64,000 bases of DNA from Ficedula albicollis (Eukaryota > Chordata > Aves > Passeriformes > Muscicapidae), in contig NC_021675.1 in the NCBI RefSeq assembly GCF_000247815.1, positions 64,834,460 through 64,898,459 of the forward strand, read 5' to 3'. The notes under the pieces were generated by a model, which saw nothing but the letters and a program-made list of their open reading frames with translations, made no database searches and was not told the DNA's origin. Positions 51,301 to 63,811 of this stretch are shown here, piece by piece (positions within the stretch are counted from its first letter, which is position 1; every line of letters begins with the position of its first letter). A program made the position numbers and the translations under genes.

Positions 51301-52997
51301 TAAGGCCTATAAAAATTAAACAATCTGAGTGTGTCTTAGAAGGGTGAGAAAACTCTCTGTCATTCACCTTTGGCTATTGTAGTAAGTCATATGCCAGACA
51401 ATTTGTCATTGAAGGAGAAAGGGAAGAAGAACACTCTCCCAGGAGAGCAACCTTCTCTGTTTTCTCATGCAGCACTTCAGGTCTCAGCAGTGATCTTATT
51501 AACATGACTGCTACTGTTCAGAGCTGTCCTGGGGCCACTGAACTGGAGCCATGGCAGGCAAACTGGATTTAAACCAGCTCTGCTTTCCTCAGCCTCTGAC
51601 CTCCCATGTGGATCACAGCTGGGCTGGACCTGGGCTGGCTCTGGTGGGACAGCTTCAGCTGCTGCTGGGGTCACAGCAATGCCTGTGACAAAGCAGCTGT
51701 GTGTGTGAGAGAGAGAGAGCATGAGAGTTGGGGGATCTTGCTTCAAAAATGGTTTAAAGGTACCAGTCCCCAATGGCAACCACAAGCCTTGTGCCTCTCT
51801 GTTCCTCCTGCCTGGTTTAGGAGCCCTGGGAGTTGTTCTGTCCACAGTTACAGAGCAGCTCCTCAGATGTGAAGGATCCTGCTTGTTCTGGTTTTCACCA
51901 CCTGCAGCAAGCGGACATGAACCCACAACATCCTTAACTGCATTCCAATCCAACCAAAACACAAGCACTAATCATATGGTTACAAAGTCCTTCGGCTGCT
52001 TCAGATGGAAAGATTTATGTCCTCAAAGACTTGGCCAGCCCATTATTGCTCATTCATTGTGTTTGCCTACAAGTTATGACTGTTCTTTCCATTCAATTTT
52101 TAATGCGGCTGTAGCCTTGCCTCACTAAGCTCCAGGAAAATTGTAAAGGCACTGGCTGTTACTGTGAACCTATAATCTCTTGGCAAAAGCAGTGTGGGCA
52201 GGCAGAGTCTCTCCCCATTGCACAACAGCTCACAGCACCACACTCTGACCATTATGCAGGAACCACGTTTTTCTCCAAAGCAAGTGTGCAGTTTACATGT
52301 GCTCCACTCAGATGCTTGAGCTGGAGAAAGGAGCACAATTTCCCAGATGGGGCATATGGATTCAGTGAATGTCTGAATTGTGCATTGTGGGTCTACATGT
52401 GGTTTATTGCTAACCAAAATCTCATTGCTATGTTTACCCAGGGTTTCTCTTCCATTCCATTTTTACTGAGGGCTCATCATGTCATTATCAGTAGTCTAAG
52501 TCCTGAGGGGAACTTTAATAATTCTGGTTCTTAGATTTTAACCCAAAGCAGATTGTATTACTATGATACTGGAATTTAATGACTTAAGATGTTTTCCATT
52601 CCAGTTGCTCTTATTTAGGCAGCATATCCCAAATTGTCTCTTCATTGTAGCTTTCTAACACTTAGACTTCCTTTGCAGGTGTTTCCAAACAGTGAAGCCT
52701 GATGCCAACTATCAGCAAATCACCTACACAGGGACCACCATCCAAATTTGGGCAATTTTTTCATATACAGGCAGGACATGGTTTGCCTACTGCCAACAGT
52801 ACAGTGTACTGGCACGAGCATGTAGATGCTTCTGCCCTGCAGCCCAGATTATCCACCCGAAATGCAGGAGATTCCTGCATGTCTCAACCACCTGGAATAT
52901 CCAAAATAGACCAGAGGTGCTCAAAATGCCGCAGAAAATGCAAGAATGGAGGGATGCTGTTGCAAATCCATATGGTCTGGGTTAAATTTCTTTCTTT

Positions 52998-53150
52998 CCC
53001 AAGCAACTGCTTTAGGCCCAGCAGCTGCAGCATTTCTGGTAAAGTGCAAACCACATCAGAGGGGAGCAGCAGACACCCAGTTTTAGCCAAGGAGGTGGTG
53101 CCCAGGCATCCATTCATCCCTCAGCAACCAGACCCAGCATCTCTCCTTTC
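52998..53150 (-). repeat. Unnamed dispersed repeat, copy B (inverted relative to 42.1 kb)
   Basis: The reverse complement aligns with 42140-42300. CTCCTTGGCTAAA, GCTCCCCTCTGATGTGG, TTTGCACTTTACCAGAAATG and CTGCAGCTGCTGG occur in the same order, and a looser GTGGGAAAGGAG block lies further out. The two copies are about 10.8 kb apart. Confidence 0.75.
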
Positions 53151-54634
53151 CCACTGGGGCCATGGTCTGGTGGGCCCTGCAAACCAAATGCCAAACACGA
53201 AATGCTGCTGGCCACGCCATGAGCAAGCTGAACAGCAAAGGGCCCTTTGCTGAGGCACCAAGGTCTCGTCCCATTTAATACTGCACGGGAACCACAGATT
53301 GCTTCTGCCTGGCATCCATCCCCCACTGGCTGCAAGGCAGTGTGGGGCTCCCCAAAGCTCTCCCAGACCAAGGGCTGTGTCCTGCCCTAGTGCATGTCTG
53401 AAGCACAGCAAAGCCCAAGGCAGACCCTGGCTGGGGCTGGAGTGCCCTTGCCAAGCCTCTGTTGCTGTGTGAGGGAGCTGCAGAGCCTCAGGCACTGGTG
53501 GGGTGCCCAGCACGGGTCAGGCAGTGCAGGGAGCAGCTCCAGCAGCTCCAGCCCACATCTCCCACGGCAGTGGAGGAGAAAGCCAAGGTGCTGCAGCTGA
53601 GACATCACTCACAGTGGCTGGGGGACTCTGTGATGGGGGAGTGAACAGCTCCTCCACTGCCTGCCAGAGCTGTGCCGGGAGCACGGGCACAGGCACCATT
53701 CCCTGCTTTGTGCATTTGTGGGCACGGCCTTTGAGGCCAGGAAAGGCCATTTCCATTTCCTTCATCTGTCCTAAACTCGAGTTTCCTGCAGCACCACACC
53801 TCACGTGCCCCACAGGATCCACAGCCATCGCCCTGGGTGTTGTAGGTATTCAAAGTTCAGTCAGACCTAACAGGCACCAACATTTCCCTTCCTACTTTGT
53901 TTGCAGTTTCTCACCATGGGCAGCAAACTGACTGATTAATAAATAAAACAATTAACTTTCACCAGATAATGGGAAAAAAGCACACCAGATTAGGTTTGTG
54001 GTTGGTAACCTGGAGGTCATTGAAAAAATCAATGTAGCCAATAAAAATGATAGCAGTTCCTTTGCTTATTGAATGAGTTATTAAGTGTTTTGTGCATCAA
54101 AGACTATCCATGGTGATAAAAAATAGAAAATTGAGGAAATTCAAATAGCTTGGCTCTGTCCATACAGTGGTGGTGATGTTTGTCTTCCATCCTTTGTTAG
54201 CTCTTAGAAATTACTATCTTGTCAGAAAATTTTCGAGTTAAATTATTTTCAGAGATAGAAAGACATTTTTGTGGGGTCAGAATTATTTCCTCATGACACC
54301 TGTGTACTTTTTGAGTTTAAAAATTACCTTTGTGTCAAAAATCAATGCGTTGGTTATGGCTAAGGATAATATTTTCAAACCTGATGATCCAAAACTAGAC
54401 TTCTAGAAGGAAAAACTAAGAAGGAATTAAGTCAAGGGCCTAACAATTTATTATAAATATATATATTTGTTTATTAAAATGAGTTTGTGCATTAAGTTTG
54501 TGGATGAGAAGACATAAGCTGAGGTGTCAGAGAAAGTCCCCAAGAGCAGGAAATCAGGACTCTCTAATAAAAATTTGCACCCCACCTTCCATCTAAGAGC
54601 AATCATATGAATAAATTATGTGAAGGGGAGATAA

Positions 54635-54743
54635 CCTGCCATGCTTGCAGCTGGAGAAGACACACATTGATGTCATCATATATACTTGAGCCTGCCATGC
54701 TTGCAGCTGGTGAAGACACACATTGATGTCATCATATATACTT
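54635..54743 (+). repeat. 56-bp unit tandemly duplicated
   Basis: Units at 54635 and 54691 share CCTGCCATGCTTGCAGCTGG through ATGTCATCATATATACTT with one substitution (A/T). Confidence 0.97.
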
Positions 54744-57700
54744 AAAAATGTTGTTGTCCAAAGGACCTAAAAACTTTTAGTATTTTTGAACACTGTTCAT
54801 CAATATATTCTTTGTCTGTGACATCATTATGCTTTCTCAGTGAGACATCTGTATGGAGCAAATTAAATTTGAAGCATTTTGCCTCTGGGTTGGCTATATC
54901 CTGGGCATTAATCCTCTAAAAGTGCAGTGAATATACTAACTGGCAGTGCATTGCTCATGAAAAATAAAGGCCACTCAACACTTATATATTCATTTCCATC
55001 TTTTAGATTATAACATTGTGATAAAAGCTTCAGGAGAGGATGTTTCCTAAATGACAGACAGAGTTAATGACTGACTCTGCCTCTGGCCATACAAGCTCCT
55101 CCCAACTGGTGATCAATACCCAAGAAATACGGGAATTGTCTTGAGTGTTACTGGTTTAAGTGTACTTTTAATTCCATGCCAGCCATTAGGAGTGGTGCCT
55201 CTTGCATTACAGAGACATCTCTTGAGTAACATCTTTACAACCCCCCACTGTATTTGGTACTTATGTCTTGTCCCAGAAGTCAGAGAGGGGATTTACTGTG
55301 ACAATAATTTAATAACAAATACATCTGTAAGGGCGGCAGAAGAAAGCTGGGAACCCAAAGCTGCTACACCATGAGAAAGGTGCAGCCAGGGGTGAGAGGG
55401 GGGTGGAGATTGCAAAGGCATAAAGGAGCACTAACTCCTCAAGCTGTTCCCAGCCCCTCCTGGAGCTCCTTGCTCAGAGCTGGCTTGTCTGCACAGCACC
55501 AGGCAGTGCTGTTGAGCCACCCAAGATGTGGGCACGCCTGCTCCTGGCTCAGGGGCTGGGCAGGGAGAAGGGCTCAGCTGCTGGCAGATATTCTGCTAGC
55601 TATTCTTGCTTGAGGTGGATTGCTTAGGTGTATTCCTCAACTTGCTCCAATTTACAGCCAAATACAAAATCTAAGTCAGGCTAAGGCAGAGTAAATTCCA
55701 TAATGATGGTGTGTTTGAGAGTCAGGTGTGCTGATCCAATGGCAGAAAGGCACAGAAGCCCTGCTCATGCTATGCATTAGAGCAGGAGTGAGGAATGGCA
55801 TTGTCATGTAGCTGTAGGACACAACACTGAAATGAACTGGAGCAAGGCTGATATGTCTTTATTTCCTAACCCACAGATTTTGTTGTTGTTGACAACAGTT
55901 ACGTATCAAATGGAATTTGTATCCTCATCCAGATTCCCATTTTAAACAATTTTATATGGAGGATTTTTTAAACCATCCTTTCCCAAAGGAAGTAGTTACC
56001 ACTTTGTAAAAACATGTGGGATTTACAGGTGCTTACCCTTCTGTGTAATGCTGATGCACAACTGCTCAGTAACTGGACAGTGTGTGTGTAGTGATGGCCA
56101 GGACACGGTGACCTGTAAATTATGTACACTTTGTACCTGGATGTGTCATCAAAACATAATGGAGCACTTTGCTCCTCTTCCTGTGTCCTCTGATCACCAC
56201 CCTCAGAGCCACTTTGTCAGCTCTGATGACCAGATGGGAAAGGATGCTCATGTTTTATAGTGAAATGCCTGATGGAATGAAAGACTGCTTTGTTGGGTGA
56301 ATTAAGAACAGTTACAGCTGATACTGTAGTAGTATTTTTACGCTGGATGCAAAGTTCATGCTGACTGGACTTTGGATTTTTAAGTTCAGGTTAACTGCTG
56401 AGTCTGGACTTTCTGAATATTAAGTTAAAAAAAAACTCCAAATCACCTTTCATCCAGAATTAGGAATAGCACAAATATCAATATATTACAGAACTGAAAC
56501 CAAATTGCAACATGGATTGTACGATGCAGAATCACTCTGCACAAAGCTTAATAATTTTTTTCATGGGCCCAGATACTTTTCTTGGCTAGTGTAAGGGTGA
56601 AAAAATAATGCTTGTTTTAATTATATTATATTTATAAAGAAGTACATATTTGTCACTTTGTTTTAAGGAATAGGTTGGCTAGAGAAAAATTTTTTGACAA
56701 AAGCTTCCAGGGATAGTCACTAAAGGGCTGATTTCCCTATTTCCAGCACAAACACACAGGCATGGTTACAGCATAAATCAGTTAATGCACATTGTTATCA
56801 CTTGTTCTACAGCAGTAACCAAAGCTCTCAGTCATGATCAAAGACTTGTTCAAGATCATGTAAAAACCTGCTACAAGACAGGATTCTCTGCCAGCTCCCC
56901 CTGAGCATTCTTTCTTCTGTATTTCCTCTTTCCATAAGAGTATTTCTAGCTTTAAGGTTAGAAACAAACCATAGTACGTTTGAGCAGATAACAAATGGCT
57001 CCAAAAGAGAGGAGGTTGGGGTGGGGAAGGCAAGGGCAGAGAAGGAGGAGCTCCTAAAAAACACTGCTAACCTGCAGGAGAGCTGTAGCAGCCAATTAAC
57101 CTCTGCAACATGGGGTTTTCATGAATTGCTAGAAGTGGGAGTGATGAGATCACTGCCAGAGATGGACCTACACTGCCATGAGGGGCTGTGCAGGAAGGAC
57201 AGCTCCAGGCAGGGAGAAAATAACTTCAGGGTGTTCTGGCCTTAAAGAGGGAGAGGGAGAAAGGGCAAAATGCATCTGCATTAAATGGTTCTATTAAATC
57301 AACTGCCAATTAATTCATTACAAATTCTGAGTACCAGCTTTGTCATGAGTTTTGTTCACCAGAAATGTAGAGGTGTAGGAATCAGGAGAAAGTTAGGCAA
57401 CTTTCTTATTTGGTAAATACAAGTATAGTTCATATTTTAATATTTTAATATTTTGCCTCCATTGACACAGGTATAGCTGTTATGTGAGCAAGCGGGAGGG
57501 TTCAGCTCAGAAGAAGGGGATTTAAATATTTAAATACTGATCCAGTTAAGACTTTTTTGGAGTAGCTGGAGTAGCTACCAAGACCCTGTAACAAACACCT
57601 TTTGGACCTGAAGTCTGAGAATGCAGAACTGAGAGGTCTCCTTCAAGCCTTGACTCAGACATGCACCTTCTAGTTTAACCCACCTATACCAGCCAAAAAT

Positions 57701-59484
57701 TAAATTATGTCTGTTGACTCCATGCCAAAGATATTGCCTTATTTCTGCTAACCTACAAGGTTATTTACACATTGCTCCATCAGAAATTCCTCTGGAACCA
57801 ATGGAGCTTTTCACACCCAGTGAAGTTGGCCCATCAGGATGCTCTAAAACAAATGCAGGATTTCTAAAGAACATAAGTGGCTGACATGAAGTTTGCTGTA
57901 ATCTCCTGGCCGCACTTCTATCAGTGCTAACCACAACCCATCATTGCTTTTTCTCACGTCTGGTACTGTGAATCAGCAGCAATCCTCCCTCCCTCCACCC
58001 AATCTCCCTTCCTTGACTCTAGCCTAAGCAGAGTTCACACACGTTTTGTAGGAAAATGTCAGTCCTCTCACTTTGAAAATAGCTAGATACATTTTTATGG
58101 TTCCTACATAAGACAAGATAATCATCACCTTCCCTTCTGACCCCAAAGATTTTCAAATCCATTTTAATTCAATGGCTCCACTGCATTTCTATGCAAGCCC
58201 ATAAGAGAAAAATAATTTACCCAGTATCAATCTTGTGGGTAGTAAAATATGAGTGTACTGCTGGCAGCAGCACTGTAGAGATACAGAGCAGGGAGTACTT
58301 CTTCACTTAGTAACTTTATCTCTGTGATATTTTCTTATTGATGCATAACCATTTATTTAGCTTTTGCTCAGTAGAAATGTCCCTTTTGGTATAATTACAT
58401 CAAATGACATGTCTACATCACTTGACATATTTACAAATTTTAATACCCTTATCATTAATTAGTTTTGCAGCATTGTTTCCAGCTATCTTTAGAGTGATCA
58501 CCTTGAATGGCATAAGCAGGGTTAATTCATGTATATTTGTCATTTCAGACAATAGAAATTTCATGGAAAAGTTGTGTTGAATAGATTCATGGCAATAATC
58601 TGTTGCGAGTGCATGGCTAATTTTTCTCTTTTTTTCTATTTGACCCATTAGAAGGTTTTTGTAGTAAATCTGGCCATTTCCATAAGACTTCAACTCATTG
58701 GTCCACTTCTTAAAGGGATTAGAGAACTGTTTCCTCCTACATTTTTTGTTTGTTACGTGTCCCCTTCTGCCACCTCTAGAAAGGACAAACTCTGTACATA
58801 TCATAGGAGTTATGGACCAACACAACAAAGACCTCTGTCTCTGAGGCTTTTGAACTTTACCCAGTAATGCTTGGTGTGGGAGGAGTTCCTGTGCCCTGTG
58901 CATAAGCCACATATTTTTGGTGTTTGCAGATATCTCCCAGAAGAAACTGTAACTGCTTTATCTTGTGAAACACTCAGAAACAAAAAACGTTGCCAAGATT
59001 CAGGGTAACAACATTAAGACTTTTTACAGAAGGCCAGGAAAGTTTTTATTCAATAGAAGATCACCCTAGACCAAACACATACAAATCCTAAGGACAGCAT
59101 TTCCTTTAGCATTTTATTACTGTATTTTCCAAACACAGATGAAATCAAGAAGCAGAGAACATGCAGCTGTGAAAAGTTTTGCTTTGGCTTTCTGAGAGAA
59201 AGAAGTCCCAGAAGAGGTTTCCAGAATTGAGGAACTGTGCAGTAGGATTGAGTTGAGTCTTCTGCTCATGCTGTGTCACTTTATGCTTGAGGAATAAAGA
59301 GACATCCAGACATACAAAGAACTTTCTCCAGGGCCACCAAGGCCACTGTGGAAGAACAGAGTCACAGACCTGCTGGAAGGTGACAGCATCTCCTGGATGT
59401 TGACAGAAAGGCTTTCCCCACAGCAGTACTGACCTGGGAACCCAGCTCAGATTCTGCAGTAGATTTTACCAGCTTGTTCCACCT

Positions 59485-59545
59485 GTACATATATATGTGT
59501 ATATGTATATATGTATATATGTATATACAGATATAATACATATAG
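59485..59545 (+). repeat. TA/TG microsatellite
   Basis: An alternating GTACATATATATGTGTATAT-type repeat degrades into ATACAGATATAATACATATAG. Confidence 0.92.
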
Positions 59546-60480
59546 AAATATCTGCATTGCTTCTGCTGGATCTCCATGCAATGCCTGACAATCATGGCTT
59601 TGTCAGATGTTTAGATCACAGGGGGTATCTCCATGGCATCTGGTAATGTAGGCATGGATTTATTGAGGGAATGATGCCAGTTTAAATCACTTAAGATTCC
59701 CCTGCTTACAGATGTGAAATTAGAAGTGTATACTTGAACCAATTTCATCAACAATCATTGTTTTGCCTGCTGTAGTCTATGAAAACAGAATTTTAAACAA
59801 ATTTTATCTTGTGCCTTACCCCAGCTATCTGCACATCTTAACAATGTCCTGACTCCTGCTGGGAAAATATTAAAAACGTTTAATACCCATTTGTATATAA
59901 ATAGTAATACCAACAACATAAAATCTACTTATGGACCAATTCAGCAGCCAGAGCTCTTGTTCTTTCTGGTTGTCACTTTGATAATGCAGTGCAATCACAT
60001 GGGCTTGCAGTCCTGTCTGCTTGGTGTGCCATCATTTATAACACATTATCAGAGTGACAGCTGGCAGTAACAAGAGGCCAAGTGCCAGATATGCACAGCA
60101 CATCTTTCTGAAAAATATTTCCCCTTTAAAACACAGATAGGTTGATGTAGAAGTGAGGGAATTCCTCCCCCTTCCCCCAGATGGCTGCGCTGATTCATTG
60201 GAAACCAACCCAGACACAGCTTGTCAGTGCCTTGGCAAAAGTCCATGCTCCACCTTCCCTCCTCTATTCAGGTTATATCCCATGGGGTTCATCAGGGGAA
60301 TTTTCCCTGACAAGGATTGAAAACTGTGATCTGTAAGCAGTGAGCACTGCTGCCATTTGCTTTAATTAGGCAGGACAAAAAGCTTGCTCGAGGATGCAGT
60401 GCAAGGGAGAGTGTCCTGTCTGCTCTCCACTTGTTTTGTGTTTGACCAGCCTGCTTTCACTGTGGGCCCTTGACTTCAGC

Positions 60481-60560
60481 CCCAAACAAAGCTCTCAGAG
60501 CTTTCCAGCCACCATAAATCCCAAACAATGTGCTCTCAGAGCTTTCCAGCCACCATAAAT
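60481..60560 (+). repeat. About 40-bp unit tandemly duplicated
   Basis: CCCAAACAA, two or zero extra bases plus one change, then GCTCTCAGAGCTTTCCAGCC and ACCATAAAT occur twice in succession (60481-60519 and 60520-60560). The copies differ by a 2-base indel and one substitution. Confidence 0.95.
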
Positions 60561-63482
60561 CCCTGCCTCCTTCCTCAATGAGCCTCCTCCTCAGGCAGCA
60601 TCTCAAGGCATCCTAACCACCCTTCCCTGATCCAGCCTGACCTGTTAATCAGTATTATTGAAGAGTTACCCCTATGAACCTCAGGAAGTCATCTGGTGTA
60701 TTAAGTCCTCCTTTTTGTTTCACTAAATAGTCCCGTGACCTCACTAAAAACCCTGCAAAAGACAAGAGAGGAGTTGTGTCCCCACACACAGGGTGCTAAT
60801 TTGGAATCTCCAGGGAGTTAAAAGAAGAGCATCATTAGAGAAGATGACTTTATGAAGAGGTGATAGAGTTAACTGGCTGCTATTTCACTATAATGCCAGC
60901 TGACTGTTCTCATGGATGTGGGGAGTGGTGTGTGTTCCCTGGCAGAGAACCAAGATCTAGATTAAAATCTCCCAGAGTTCATTTAGGAAAACAATAATAT
61001 TTAAAGTTAGAAGGTTGGGGGTTTTTTTTTAGGCTGTATCCCACCGTGAAACATGTGATCTTTGGGCCTACTATTTCTCGTCCATATAGATATTTCCTTG
61101 TGAATTCTGTGAATAGCTGGCCCCACATCCTTAAGTGGGAGGACCCAATAGGAACTTAATAAATTATTATTTTGATATTCAAATAAATAAGAGTTTTCAA
61201 GAAATGTTGAAGTGTGTCCCCAATTAAATTATTGTCACACCCCCAAGTTCTTAGTAAACTATCATCACTAGTTAGTTTGTACACAGTCCAGCACTGACAC
61301 CAGTCTTGGCTGAACCTTTGCAGCTCTTTTAATTCCTTCTGACTGTTCACCTGAGGTAGTGCAGTTTCCTCTCACTTCAAGCATTTATTCCTAGAGCAGA
61401 GGACAACTTGCAAAATGCTGTGGGATCTGGACATTTGCTCAGATCTCAGAACCATCCAGCTGCCATCCTCTTCCAAGCCACCATGGCAGGGTGGTGTCTG
61501 CACACTCCCAGGTGAATATTTGTGTTGTAGGGCCGGTGCTGGTCTGTGCAAGGGCTGGGTGGTGTGCTGGGGAAACATCCCTGCTGGCCCAGCTCTGCCC
61601 TGGAGAATGCTGTCCATGTGCCACACAGACACAGAGAAATAAGAAAAAGAAACAATTTTCCCCAGGTGTTTGTGTTCAGGCCTGTAACAGATGCCAGAGT
61701 TGTAGGGTTTCATTGTACACCATAATTTCCATTTTCACCCCTGCTTCTCCATGTGTTGCATAAACATGTAAGGTTTTTCTCTTTCTCTTCACTTGCCACT
61801 TCAGCTCTTTTTTTGCATCCCTCCATATGTTTCCATGCACTATGAAAATTTAAGTTTACTTGATCAAGGTTTACTTGCAGTTTTGTTTCCAGTGTGTGGT
61901 CATAACAGATCTTAGTTTTTCTGTAAGGAGATGGAACAGGTGAGGGGATAAACCAGTCAGGGGATAAACCAGAGATGAGGACTAGCAGGAACCTCAATTT
62001 CAATGTGTGTTTGAATCAGGAATGCAGTTTGTGAAAGATAAGCAGCCACCCTTCCTCAACCATCACAATGCAGCTTTGTTCCAGTGCTGCTGCTGCAGGC
62101 AGCTGGGTGCTTTTATCACCTCAGCTCCCTCACATGCACCAGGGCACTTTTCTGGAGAAAACTGATCATCTTTATCCATGGTGACACAGGGAGCTGTTCA
62201 AATGTCCCTTCTCTTCCTGAGCACTTTTCATTTAGAGAGTCACCAGTGGATCTGTGAGTATCCCATCTGTAGATGTGTATGTTTAGCACCTGAAACCTGC
62301 CTCTGAGCAACATTTTCAAATATCATTTCCAGTGGGGTAGATGTCTGCTCTATGCACAGGTTTGTTGTAGTGATCTTAATTCTGAGAAACATCAATTTTG
62401 TTTTCTAGTCAGCAGAGTCCATGCTACAGAACAAGCAAATTTATACTACTCCAAAAACACTAACTAGATCACCTTCCTAAATTGGAACTGAGCTGGCAGC
62501 ATTATAACTACCTGCAAAATTGGGTGTACACAGGTTTATCTATTTACACAGTGTTAATGTGTAGATAAGGTCTTAACAGAAACTTTAGTGTCCCTACCAT
62601 CTCTGAAAGTGAGACTTCAGGGGTACTTCAAGAAATTCACTTTAAAATGTTTATCTGCACAAAAATGGAAAAAGAAGAAAAATATTTGCTGCTACTGGAA
62701 GCTTCACTTCCACAAGCAGCTTTTTTACAAGAAGACAGACATGTCAATACACCTGTGGCGGCCTGTCTGACCTGTCAGAAAAAATGGATTTTTGTGATGC
62801 CATCACCCTTAAACCTTCCTCTTTAGCAGCCAGTATCTAGTTAGTAACTACTAGCAAGTTCACATTTGCATTTTGGCTTTGCAATCAAAGTAACAAAGTG
62901 TTTTAAAACTCTTCTCCTCCTGTGTCCAACTCAACCAGCAAATTAAAATTATAGTCAACTGCTCAGGGAAGACATTAATGAATATCTGGACTGCTGAGGC
63001 CAATGGATTTTGATCAGGAACCATGATGACACATATTATCTGCAGAATGCAAAACTTGCCCTAGTTTTGAACTTTTTAATAAGATTATGTAGTTTCAGCT
63101 TAGTAAACTGCTTGAAGATATTAGAAGAATAATACAATGTTTAAATACATTCTTCCATTGTATTCCTAATTTAAAACCATGTTGTTCTACCTGAATTTTA
63201 GTCCCAGATTATTAATCTTGTAGTGGATTAAAATGCACATTTTTAAAAAAACTTAATAAATCCTTATCTCTTGGTGTTAACAGCAACTAGTCAAATTTTG
63301 TGGGTTTTGTTGGGTTGCTTCCAAGGCAAATTCACCAGATTTTCTGTTGAAGATGGCTATGCAAATCAGGAATACCTCCAGTGAAGCTCATTAAAAATAC
63401 ATTAATGGAATACTGGTGTGAAAATAGATTAAATTTATTGATTTCCTCTGGAATTTGTATGAATGAAGAAAGAATAGAGAAA

Positions 63483-63578
63483 AGAATAAAGAAATCTAAA
63501 ATTTTATTTTTTGCCTCGGATTTTCTTTGAAAGAATAGAGAAATTTAAAATTTTATTTTTTGCCTCGGATTTTCTTTC
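63483..63578 (+). repeat. 49-bp unit tandemly duplicated
   Basis: Units at 63483 and 63532 share TAAAATTTTATTTTTTGCCT and CGGATTTTCTTT and differ at about two positions. The opening AGAATAGAGAAA of the second unit also occurs at 63471. Confidence 0.95.
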
Positions 63579-63811
63579 AGAAATCTTAACTCCTAAGAAA
63601 TGTGGCTGAAATATTTTCCAGTGAATAATTCAACAGGTTATTGAAAGGATTAAAATGAAAATGAGAATAGCTAGGGAAGAAATTTGGGGAAAATACTGGG
63701 AACATCTGCAATAAAAATTATTCTTTGCCTAACACTTGTGCCTGCATGTAACACCATACTTTTAACTGGTAAAAATGGTGAATTATCAGAGATTGGGACC
63801 TAATGGCCGGA

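Larger units (their letters stand above)
40989..52997. other. No gene supported across this span
   Basis: Outside the listed repeats this is noncoding as far as I can tell. Moderately GC-rich patches at 49480-49900 and 51500-51900 open overlapping frames on both strands (up to 163 codons on minus at 51477-51968) without recognisable domains. Simple repeats include a CA run near 42591-42606, a (TTTTG)n-like run at 50207-50240 and a GT/GA run at 51699-51720. Confidence 0.5.
53151..63811. other. No gene supported across this span
   Basis: A GC-richer stretch at 53250-53840 opens many overlapping frames on both strands, but none is recognisable and CpG is not conspicuous. The remainder is AT-rich. 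A 164-codon minus-strand frame at 58418-58912 is the longest frame in unique sequence in this span but matches no family I know. Small repeats: ATATTTTA x3 at 57432-57455, a doubled GGGGATAAACCAG at 61944-61972, and the duplications listed separately. Confidence 0.5.

Noticed and set aside
51477..51968. 163-codon minus-strand frame in a GC-richer patch
   Set aside because: Overlapping frames open on the opposite strand as well, with no recognisable domain. Such frames are expected where stop codons are depleted by composition.
53250..53840. Possible CpG-island promoter
   Set aside because: The stretch is GC-richer than its surroundings, but CG dinucleotides are sparse by eye and no first-exon-like structure follows.
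58418..58912. 164-codon minus-strand frame in unique sequence
   Set aside because: No recognisable domain, no related frame nearby and ordinary AT-rich composition. It is long for chance but not convincing without homology or expression.
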